A stretch of DNA of 20,442 nucleotides from JBGZFC01 sp964346495. GTDB taxonomy: Bacteria; Bacteroidota; Bacteroidia; Bacteroidales; Dysgonomonadaceae. The stretch's first letter is position 1; each line of letters begins with the position of its first letter. Location of the stretch: NCBI GenBank assembly GCA_964346495.1, contig CAYFUW010000036.1:1-20442 (forward strand), in the 5' to 3' direction. The notes beneath the pieces are model-generated. The model was not told where the DNA came from. It searched no databases and saw only the letters and a list, made by a program, of their open reading frames with translations. A program made the position numbers and the translations under genes. This document shows, piece by piece, positions 14,443 through 20,442 of the stretch.

Positions 14443-14503
14443 TGAACATGTAGATAGTAAACGAGTAAACCTTTTGGAATGTCGGGATTGCAAATCCCTT
14501 CGG
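14443..14503 (+). repeat. GGGATT palindrome repeat, copy 3, with extended flank
   Basis: GGGATT-GCA-AATCCC (14484-14498) sits inside GTCGGGATT ... CCCTTCGGC. The upstream flank GTGAACA ... TAAACCTTTTGGAA parallels the flank of copy 1 at 9059-9082 on the opposite strand, so the repeated unit is longer than the palindrome. Confidence 0.6.
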
Positions 14504-14543
14504 CATGGTCCTTTCAAATGCCACTAAGGTCTTGGAAGAAAGT

Positions 14544-14575
14544 AAAAAAAAGAGACGCGATAATATCACGTCCCT
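14544..14575 (-). terminator. Intrinsic terminator of the secreted deiminase gene
   Basis: A 12-bp stem spans 14551-14575. On plus-strand RNA it would contain two A-C mismatches, but on the minus-strand transcript both become G-U pairs, giving an unbroken stem. It is followed on that strand by eight T (14551 down to 14544). The gene stop is about 70 bp upstream. The sequence type GGGACGTGATATTATCGCGTC is, from memory, a common dispersed repeat in this phylum. Confidence 0.75.
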
Positions 14576-14610
14576 ACAATTCTTCGATAAATAAATCGTA
14601 AATCCAAAAG

Positions 14611-14643
14611 TCTTGGTTCTTGTGTCTTGTGTCTTGTGTCTTA
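14611..14643. repeat. Heptamer array next to the deiminase stop codon
   Basis: Units are TCTTGGT, TCTTGTG, TCTTGTG, TCTTGTG, TCTTA. The array ends 2 bp from the stop codon of the minus-strand gene at 14646. This mirrors the placement of the related array at 68-95. Confidence 0.75.
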
Positions 14644-14645
14644 AA

Positions 14646-16679
14646 TTATTGTTTTATCACTTTCACCGATTCGTTTACTCCTCTACCTTTTAGTACTACT
14701 GTATAAAGTCCGGGAGCAAAGTTTTGTGTGTCTATTGTTAAATTGTGCTTACCTTGATAAAACTCTTTTTTATCTGTTTTATAAACCACAACTCCCAACG
14801 AATTGTATATAGTCAAACTATAATTACCTGTTTTATTAACAGAGAAATTAATATCCAAATTATCTTTAAACGGATTTGGTTTTGCTTTTAACTGTCTGTT
14901 AGCGTACTCTGTGGCATCTATTGCAGAGTTCATTGTAACAGATAGTTTAACCTCAACTTTTATAGTGTCGTTATCCAAGTCGTTAGTCATAAAATAGATA
15001 TTTGCACTATAGTCGCCTATTTCTAAGCCTTCACTATTGCAAGATATTTTTATGTTTTCAACGCTATTGGCTGCTACTGTACCAAATGGCTCTTCTAAAT
15101 TTAACCAATTAAATCTTTTAGCATCCGGATATTCAATTAGTGTTCTGTAATTAAGTTCGGCACCACCATTGTTGGCAAGTTCAATTGTTCCATCAGCAAT
15201 ATTGCCTTCTTCCACCTCGTAGCTAACTGTAGTTTGGTTTATTTCGGCTTGTGCTGTTTGAAGTTGACCTTTCCAGAAAACGTGTGGGTCAGGTTGTCCG
15301 ATAAATGGGTGAAATTCTCTTCTGCCCGATTTGTCGGCGGCAAACAGATAGTACTCTACTTTATATCCTTCGGGAACATTTGCGAAAGATGTTGTATATT
15401 TATTCCCTGTCGTTTTTGTCATTACAACGTGATTATACTCATCAGTTGCAGCAGCATTTACTCTGTAATAACACAAAACTGAGTCGGGATATACTTCTTT
15501 TCCGCTGTGTGGAGTTACTTCTGCAGTAATTGTCATGTTTGCATTGCTGTCAACAGAGCCATTAAAAGGAATATGATTAATTCTCAGCCAGCCTAAATCA
15601 GCCATTTCGTGTGTGCGACAGTGCAGAGCATCGGTAGACTCCCATGGAGTATATGGATTTTCCTGTACACCGAAAACTTTATATCCGGGCATGGCATCTC
15701 TATATACTTGCAGTGCCGCTTCATCGTTCGCTGAACCTGTTATTGGAACAAAAACTTTATCATTCAATATTAATGAATTTGAATAGGGTTGATTTTGTGG
15801 AGTATAAACTCTATATACTTTATATGGATATCCGTATCCCGATATAGCATTTGCAAAGTATTCAGCAGTCTCCTCAATCTCGTCATATTGTGGGTGATAT
15901 GTGGGCACCGATCTGATTAATACTTTATCTGGAGCTAAGAATTTACCCCAACAGTCGATGTGGTCGATGTATGTATTATTTGGGTCATCTACTACATGAT
16001 ACTTAGTGATTCCTAAATAATTTTTCATTCTATTATCTACCTCTTCATTAGAGATATATGGATTTTCGGTATAAGCAATGTGCGAAGATGCTGCAATGCC
16101 ATAACCATCTGTCATATAGTTTCCACCGGTTTGTACAACATCCATTCCAAACCAGCTAATCCCTAATGCATTGGCTATAACCTTGGGTATTTCGTCATCA
16201 TTAGGTCTCGGACGATTGTAGGGGAAATCCACAACACCTATTTGGTTATCGCCATAAGATATAAACCATGGAGAGTAATCTCTTGTCCAATAGCTATCTG
16301 TTGGTGCTATGAAGAAGCGGCAATTGTCCAGATTTACTCCGTATTGTTGATATTGGTTTTTTACTGTATTTTGTTGATTGTTGTTTGCAACAATGGTATA
16401 AACCAGTGCATCTTTCGCCATTTCCTTAATAAGGCTCATTGGTATTCCAAAAGGATATGCTACAACTACACCAGACATTCTTTCGAACTCAGCAATACTG
16501 ATAGGATTGCCTGTGGGTGGTGCTGTGGCTACAAAACTTCTGTTATTCTCTGCTTTTACTTCAGGTGTAAGGTTGCCGATCATGGTTTTGTCGGCTTGTG
16601 TTGATTGTGCATGAGTTGTGGAGAACATAAACAAGCATATCAACAATGCAATCGATTTTAAAATGGTTGGTTTATTCAT
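14646..16679 (-). CDS. Secreted peptidylarginine deiminase-like protein with T9SS sorting domain
   Basis: A 677-residue protein of the agmatine deiminase/PPAD family. Signal peptide: residues 1-24, ending TTHA before Gln25. The catalytic domain (about 55-370) resembles P. gingivalis PPAD, as recalled, along its length: FERMSGVVVAYPFGIPMSLI, TDSYWTRDYSPWF and QTGGNYMTDGYGIAASSH. By motif alignment, Asp134, His240, Asp242, Asn301 and the nucleophile Cys354 correspond to PPAD Asp130, His236, Asp238, Asn297 and Cys351. Arg156 and Arg158 (YNRPRPNDDE) match Arg152/Arg154, which bind the substrate's terminal carboxylate. An Ig-like domain follows (about 375-465), then an extra beta-rich domain (about 478-585) that PPAD lacks. 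The T9SS tail (about 597-677) runs from KPNPF to SVKVIKQ. Expected product: peptidyl-citrulline outside the cell. The alternative is a secreted agmatine deiminase, less likely given the arginine pair. Confidence 0.9.
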   Translation of the reverse strand: MNKPTILKSIALLICLFMFSTTHAQSTQADKTMIGNLTPEVKAENNRSFVATAPPTGNPISIAEFERMSGVVVAYPFGIPMSLIKEMAKDALVYTIVANNNQQNTVKNQYQQYGVNLDNCRFFIAPTDSYWTRDYSPWFISYGDNQIGVVDFPYNRPRPNDDEIPKVIANALGISWFGMDVVQTGGNYMTDGYGIAASSHIAYTENPYISNEEVDNRMKNYLGITKYHVVDDPNNTYIDHIDCWGKFLAPDKVLIRSVPTYHPQYDEIEETAEYFANAISGYGYPYKVYRVYTPQNQPYSNSLILNDKVFVPITGSANDEAALQVYRDAMPGYKVFGVQENPYTPWESTDALHCRTHEMADLGWLRINHIPFNGSVDSNANMTITAEVTPHSGKEVYPDSVLCYYRVNAAATDEYNHVVMTKTTGNKYTTSFANVPEGYKVEYYLFAADKSGRREFHPFIGQPDPHVFWKGQLQTAQAEINQTTVSYEVEEGNIADGTIELANNGGAELNYRTLIEYPDAKRFNWLNLEEPFGTVAANSVENIKISCNSEGLEIGDYSANIYFMTNDLDNDTIKVEVKLSVTMNSAIDATEYANRQLKAKPNPFKDNLDINFSVNKTGNYSLTIYNSLGVVVYKTDKKEFYQGKHNLTIDTQNFAPGLYTVVLKGRGVNESVKVIKQ

Positions 16680-16842
16680 AAAAAACTATGGAAAATTATT
16701 TTTAATGATTACTAATATTTTATTTATATAGTTGGTTTCATTGATAAAAGTATGAAATGAAAATAAGCAAAAACAGTGTTTATATCAATAATAAAACGAA
16801 ATCAGATTTAAACAATAGAAAAATCTAATTTTATGTAAGCCA

Positions 16843-16850
16843 CAAAGATA
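16843..16850 (-). promoter_or_regulatory. Candidate -7 element of the deiminase gene
   Basis: The minus strand reads TATCTTTG (TAnnTTTG), 163 bp before the ATG at 16679. This would give a leader of about 155 nt, the longest in the window. No TTTG stands at ideal -33 spacing. Confidence 0.4.
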
Positions 16851-16946
16851 ATTGTTTTTTTAAATATGGAAGTTTTGACAATGATAATTTTCTGTAAAAT
16901 GATTCTCATATTTAATCTTTATTAAAATGAAAACTCATATACAATG

Positions 16947-16964
16947 TTTATCTTTGTTGATAAA
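16947..16964 (+). promoter_or_regulatory. umuD -7 element inside an inverted repeat (possible operator)
   Basis: TATCTTTG (16949-16956) matches TAnnTTTG and lies 19 bp before the umuD ATG. It is embedded in TTTATC-TTTGTT-GATAAA, a perfect 6-6-6 inverted repeat. A repressor bound there would block the promoter, as expected for a damage-inducible gene. The arms are short and AT-rich, so chance is possible. Confidence 0.4.
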
Positions 16965-16975
16965 TCGATATAAAA

Positions 16976-17419
16976 ATGACAACACTATTGCACTCATCCG
17001 ATAAGATAAAAATATACTCTACGATAACCGACTCCAGCCTGGAATTGCCGATGGCGCCGGGTTTAAAAGCAGGATTCCCGTCACCTGCAAACGATTTTCT
17101 TGATCCGGGAATTGATCTGAATCGAGAATTGATATCACATCCGAGTGCGACTTTCTACGGGAAAGTTTCTGGAGACTCTATGTCGGGACTTGGAATCAGT
17201 GATGGCGATATTCTTGTAATTGATCGTAGCCTCGAAGCGGAAGATGGAAAAATTGCCGTTTGCTTTATCGATGGCGAGTTTACATTGAAGCAGTTACGAA
17301 TCGAAAAAGACCATATTCTTTTAATTCCAGCCAACGAACAGTACAAACCGATAAAAGTTACTTCCGACAATAATTTTCTTGTTTGGGGTATAGTCTCTTA
17401 CGTGATAAAAAAAGTGTGA
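16976..17419 (+). CDS. umuD: UmuD-like S24 peptidase, DNA polymerase V accessory subunit
   Basis: A 147-residue protein of the LexA/UmuD S24 family without a DNA-binding domain. The cleavage site is the Ala32-Gly33 bond in LKAGFPSPAND (30-40). The catalytic Ser68 lies in VSGDSMSGLGI (64-74) and Lys105 in EFTLKQLRI (101-109), forming the Ser-Lys dyad that drives RecA-stimulated self-cleavage. Length matches E. coli UmuD (139). umuC begins one base after its stop codon, so the two are translated from one message. The cleaved form would join UmuC to make the translesion polymerase. A short inverted repeat overlaps the promoter. Confidence 0.95.
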   Translation: MTTLLHSSDKIKIYSTITDSSLELPMAPGLKAGFPSPANDFLDPGIDLNRELISHPSATFYGKVSGDSMSGLGISDGDILVIDRSLEAEDGKIAVCFIDGEFTLKQLRIEKDHILLIPANEQYKPIKVTSDNNFLVWGIVSYVIKKV

Positions 17420-17420
17420 A

Positions 17421-18680
17421 ATGTTTGCTCTTGTAGATTGCAATAACTTTTATGTCTCATGCGAGCGTGTTTTTCGTCCCGATTTGAACGGAAAGCCTGT
17501 CGTGGTTTTGTCAAACAACGATGGGTGCGTTATTTCTCGAAGCAACGAAGCCAAAGCTTTAGGAATACCGATGGGTGCACCTGCATTTAAAAACGAAGAG
17601 ATTTTTATTAAAAACGGTGTGCACGTTTTCTCGAGCAATTACGCTTTATATGGCGACTTAAGTGCGCGAGTTATGCAAATATTGTCTGAATATACTCCCG
17701 ATGTTGAAGTTTATAGTATTGATGAAGCATTTCTTTCATTCAAAGGATTTGAGCATTTGGATATTTGCAGCGTGGGTTATGATATGAGAGCGAAAGTTAT
17801 GAAGTGGCTGGGCATCCCGATATGTGTGGGATTTGCACCTACAAAAACTTTAGCAAAAATATCCAATCATATAGCCAAGAAGTTTCCGTACAAGACCGGT
17901 GGTGTCTATATGATTGACAGCGAAGAAAAGAGAGTTAAAGCACTGCGTTGGGTCAATATTGAAGATGTATGGGGGATTGGCAGGCAGTATGCCAAAAAGT
18001 TGAAATATATTGGCGTCAAAAAAGCGTGGGATTTTACGCAGTTATCAGATTATTGGATAAAGCGTAACATGTCGGTTGTTGGATTAAAGCTAAAGATGGA
18101 ACTTCAAGGTATTCCCGCTCTGCAACTCGATGAAGTTAAGAATAGAAAAACGATTGCTGTCACTCGTTCATTCGATACTACCTATACAAAATATGAAGAA
18201 CTTCGCGAACGTATCGTGACTTTCTCGTCGGCTTGTGCAGAAAAACTTCGTGCACAAAACTCTACATCACAGACAATGATGGTGTTTTTACACACCAATA
18301 TGTTTAGGAAAGAGCTTCCTCAGTACGGGAAGAGTATTGTAGTGAAACTACCTTTTCCCACTAACTCTAGCATTGAATTAGCTAAATTTGCAGGCGAAGC
18401 GTTGAGCAAAATTTTTAGAGACGGCTATCAGTATAAAAAGGCTGGAGTTGTTTTGATGGATATAATACCGGATGCGCCCAGGCAGCTCGATCTGTTTGAC
18501 AACTCTAATCCAAAACATAAAAAACTGATGGCTGCGGTTGACCATATTAATCAAACTATGGGCGGAAGAAAAGTAGCACTTGCAACCGAAGATATAAGCA
18601 GACGCTGGAAGATGAAACAAGAAAAACTCTCACCACGTTACACTACAAAACTCAGTGAAATAATAAAGGTAAAAGCGTGA
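17421..18680 (+). CDS. umuC: Y-family translesion DNA polymerase UmuC
   Basis: A 419-residue catalytic subunit of DNA polymerase V, which copies past damaged bases with low fidelity. The polymerase core shows metal-binding Asp6 in ALVDCNNFYVSCERVF (3-18), the stretch GKPVVVLSNNDGCVISRS (24-41) and the second acidic pair in EVYSIDEAFLSF (about 95-106). Helix-hairpin-helix and little-finger regions follow (about 165-350). The C-terminus carries the UmuC-specific DUF4113 tail, with GGRKVALATEDISRRWKM and LSPRYTTKLSEI. Length is the family norm (about 420). It is the second gene of a tight umuDC pair and converges on ispH across a 56-bp gap with no clear terminator hairpin. Confidence 0.97.
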   Translation: MFALVDCNNFYVSCERVFRPDLNGKPVVVLSNNDGCVISRSNEAKALGIPMGAPAFKNEEIFIKNGVHVFSSNYALYGDLSARVMQILSEYTPDVEVYSIDEAFLSFKGFEHLDICSVGYDMRAKVMKWLGIPICVGFAPTKTLAKISNHIAKKFPYKTGGVYMIDSEEKRVKALRWVNIEDVWGIGRQYAKKLKYIGVKKAWDFTQLSDYWIKRNMSVVGLKLKMELQGIPALQLDEVKNRKTIAVTRSFDTTYTKYEELRERIVTFSSACAEKLRAQNSTSQTMMVFLHTNMFRKELPQYGKSIVVKLPFPTNSSIELAKFAGEALSKIFRDGYQYKKAGVVLMDIIPDAPRQLDLFDNSNPKHKKLMAAVDHINQTMGGRKVALATEDISRRWKMKQEKLSPRYTTKLSEIIKVKA

Positions 18681-18736
18681 GCAATTACCTTAAATATTGT
18701 GTCTAAAATTGGCACATTGGCATATTTATTAATTGG

Positions 18737-19606
18737 CTATTTGTTTTTCCTGATTTTTTCAATATTTTCTGCCACTGCTTCCATTTGCCACATTGGGGTA
18801 GAGGTAGCTCCACATATGCCGATACTGATATTTTCTTTTATTAATTCGGCATTTATTTCATCAGGTCTATGAATAAAATGTGAGTTGGGATTGTGTTTTT
18901 TGCACTCGGCAAAGAGAATTCTACCGTTTGAGCTTTTTTCACCTGCAATAAAGAAAACCAAATCATGTTTTGCTACAAACTCTCTTATATTTGGCACCCG
19001 ATTCGAAACCTGGCGACAAATGGTGTCGAAAGATTCAAATACTGCATCATTTTCCATTTTTGACTGGATAATTTCACTTATTTCTTGAAACTCGTCCAAA
19101 GGTTTTGTTGTTTGCGAAAAAAGTGAAATGTTTTTCGAAAAATCGAGTTTGTCTATATCTTCTTTGCTCTCAATTACAATAGCTGTGCCATCTGTTTGCC
19201 CGAGCAAACCGTTCACTTCGGCATGGCCTTGTTTCCCAAAAATGACAATTTGTGTATCTTGCTCGGGATTAGTACTATATTTTTTCTTTATCTGTTTCTG
19301 TAAGCCAAGCACTACGGGGCAAGATGCGTCAATAATATCTATATTGTTTTTTTCTGCAATTTCGTAAGTCTTTGGTGGTTCGCCATGTGCACGCAATAGT
19401 ACGCTCACGTTTTTTAGTTTTTCAAATTGTTCATGATTTATTGTTACCAATCCCATTCGCTCAAGTCGCTTTACTTCAAGATTATTATGAACAATATCTC
19501 CCAGGCAGTATAGTGTACCTCCTTTTTTTAGCTCCTCTTCTACTTTACTTATAGCTCTGGCAACCCCAAAACAGCAACCAGATTGTTTGTCTATATCTAT
19601 TTTCAT
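18737..19606 (-). CDS. ispH: 4-hydroxy-3-methylbut-2-enyl diphosphate reductase
   Basis: An iron-sulfur enzyme that performs the last step of the MEP pathway, reducing HMBPP to IPP and DMAPP. From the ATG at 19606 the protein is 289 residues and begins MKIDIDKQSGCCFGVARAI, matching family N-termini. An ATG at 19627 would add MTKTIQK and overlap the end of cmk by 8 bp, and it cannot be excluded. Three cluster-binding cysteines are visible: in SGCCFGV, IIDASCPVVLG and FDTICRQVSNR. Other signatures are LLRAHGEPP, FGKQGHAEVNGL, LFSQTT, FFIAGEKSSNGRILF and ICGATSTPMWQMEAV. It directly follows cmk in the same reading direction with coupled translation. Confidence 0.97.
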   Translation of the reverse strand: MKIDIDKQSGCCFGVARAISKVEEELKKGGTLYCLGDIVHNNLEVKRLERMGLVTINHEQFEKLKNVSVLLRAHGEPPKTYEIAEKNNIDIIDASCPVVLGLQKQIKKKYSTNPEQDTQIVIFGKQGHAEVNGLLGQTDGTAIVIESKEDIDKLDFSKNISLFSQTTKPLDEFQEISEIIQSKMENDAVFESFDTICRQVSNRVPNIREFVAKHDLVFFIAGEKSSNGRILFAECKKHNPNSHFIHRPDEINAELIKENISIGICGATSTPMWQMEAVAENIEKIRKNK

Positions 19607-19619
19607 TTTTTGAATTGTT

Positions 19620-20321
19620 TTAGTCATTTAGTTTCGAAAGTGCTTCTGAAACTTTTTCAAGTGCCCATTGTAGCTGTTCTTCGATAGAAACTGACGAATT
19701 GTCCAATTCAATGGCGTCATCTGCTTTGCGCAAAGGGCTTTCGCTGCGGGTTGTATCTCGTAAATCGCGTTCCTTCACATTTTCCATTACTTCGCTTAGT
19801 ACGGGAGATTGGCCTTTCTCAACCATCTCGTCATATCTGCGTTTAGCTCGAACTTCGGGCGTTGCGGTTAGAAATATTTTTAGTTCGGCATCAGGGAAAA
19901 CCACTGTTCCTATATCTCTGCCGTCCATTACTACGCCTTTTGCTCTTCCCATTTCTTGTTGTTGTTTTACTAGCTCGCGTCTTACAAATCCTATAGCGCT
20001 AACTCTGCTAGCACCATTTGCTACTTGCAAGGTTCTAATCTCTTTTTCAACATTTTCTCCGTTCAGATAAATCTCTTGAATACCTTGCTCTGTGCTTTTG
20101 AAATCGATTTTTATTTTTTCAATATTTTGCTGTAAGGCATTTTCATCAATATGGGTGTCGTTCATCCATCCACTTCTGATTGCATGTAATGCAACAGCTC
20201 TATACATTGCGCCACTATCTATATATGTGTAATCCAATTCCCGAGCCAAATCCTTGGCTATTGTACTCTTGCCGCATGACGAGAAGCCGTCAACCGCGAT
20301 ATTTATCTTTTTTTGGGTCAT
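19620..20321 (-). CDS. cmk: Cytidylate kinase
   Basis: A 233-residue P-loop kinase that phosphorylates CMP and dCMP for nucleotide supply. The Walker A motif is DGFSSCGKSTIAKDLA (11-26). The substrate-binding stretch is YTYIDSGAMYRAVALHA (31-47). Further signatures are KGVVMDGRDIGTVVFPDAELKIFLTA (about 128-153), a VRAKRR lid arginine cluster and DTTRSESPLRKADDAIELDNS near the C-terminus. Length is typical of the bacterial enzyme. It heads a two-gene unit with ispH; a cmk-ispH pairing is common in this phylum. The promoter element lies 28 bp upstream of the ATG. Confidence 0.97.
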   Translation of the reverse strand: MTQKKINIAVDGFSSCGKSTIAKDLARELDYTYIDSGAMYRAVALHAIRSGWMNDTHIDENALQQNIEKIKIDFKSTEQGIQEIYLNGENVEKEIRTLQVANGASRVSAIGFVRRELVKQQQEMGRAKGVVMDGRDIGTVVFPDAELKIFLTATPEVRAKRRYDEMVEKGQSPVLSEVMENVKERDLRDTTRSESPLRKADDAIELDNSSVSIEEQLQWALEKVSEALSKLND

Positions 20322-20349
20322 ACATTTTTCCTTTAACGGTAAACAACTA

Positions 20350-20357
20350 CAAAGATA
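20350..20357 (-). promoter_or_regulatory. Candidate -7 element of the cmk-ispH operon
   Basis: The minus strand reads TATCTTTG (TAnnTTTG), 28 bp before the cmk ATG, implying a leader of about 20 nt. The -33 position falls at the edge of the heptamer array and lacks TTTG. Confidence 0.45.
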
Positions 20358-20375
20358 GGAATTTTTGGTAATTAG

Positions 20376-20410
20376 TTGCGAGTTTTGCGTTTCGAGTTTC
20401 GAGTGTGCGG
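20376..20410. repeat. Heptamer array upstream of cmk
   Basis: Five 7-bp units: TTGCGAG, TTTTGCG, TTTCGAG, TTTCGAG, TGTGCGG. Read on the minus strand, shifted in frame, they become CGAAACT/CGAAACG-type units like those at 8997-9031 and 10262-10332. The window ends 32 bp later with no further gene visible. Confidence 0.65.
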
Positions 20411-20442
20411 GGACGAGATGCGTGGTATTAGGAGTTAAGCTG

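Noticed and set aside
8722..14645. Insertion sequence or integrated element bounded by the two repeat islands
   Set aside because: The enclosed genes are ordinary chromosomal ones (leuS, yitT, CYTH). No transposase, integrase or target-site duplication was found.
14646..16679. Plain intracellular agmatine deiminase
   Set aside because: Signal peptide, Ig-like domain, T9SS tail and the Arg156/Arg158 pair fit PPAD better; family overlap means the substrate still needs an assay.

Overview
This window comes from an AT-rich member of the phylum Bacteroidota, most likely an anaerobic order-Bacteroidales lineage outside Bacteroides itself. Four things point there: TAnnTTTG promoter elements upstream of eight genes, start codons without Shine-Dalgarno sequences, the regulator PorX of the type IX secretion system (T9SS), and a secreted enzyme ending in a T9SS sorting domain. 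Species cannot be fixed from the sequence.

Layout, left to right. 97-1434 (minus) is a three-gene unit: a DUF6249-like membrane protein, an ECF sigma factor and a small two-helix membrane protein that may be its antagonist. 1647-4389 (minus) holds mscL, the citrulline hydrolase gene ctlX and the ornithine aminotransferase gene rocD. From a divergent promoter region, 4643-8721 (plus) reads porX, tsaE and an exported TPR protein. 8722-9182 is a repeat-rich non-coding island, followed by a small lipoprotein gene (plus) that converges on a CYTH-domain gene (minus). Another repeat-bearing region leads to leuS and yitT (10406-14094, plus). A third repeat island separates yitT from a convergent minus-strand gene for a secreted deiminase (14646-16679). 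umuD-umuC follow on plus (16976-18680), then the cmk-ispH operon on minus (18737-20321).

The most notable gene is the deiminase. It carries the catalytic set known from the Porphyromonas gingivalis peptidylarginine deiminase (PPAD), including both arginines that hold the C-terminal carboxylate of a substrate peptide, plus a signal peptide and a T9SS tail. CtlX and RocD, about 10-14 kb away, could in principle take released citrulline to ornithine and glutamate semialdehyde. PorX would belong to the circuit controlling the secretion system that exports the enzyme. These links are inferred from family knowledge and proximity, not from shared operons.

The intergenic DNA is not random. Several stretches are degenerate tandem arrays with a strict 7-bp period but different unit sequences. 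A composite repeat occurs once in each of two islands in opposite orientation, and a GGGATT-NNN-AATCCC palindrome occurs three times. I saw no rRNA, tRNA, CRISPR array, transposase gene or prophage gene.
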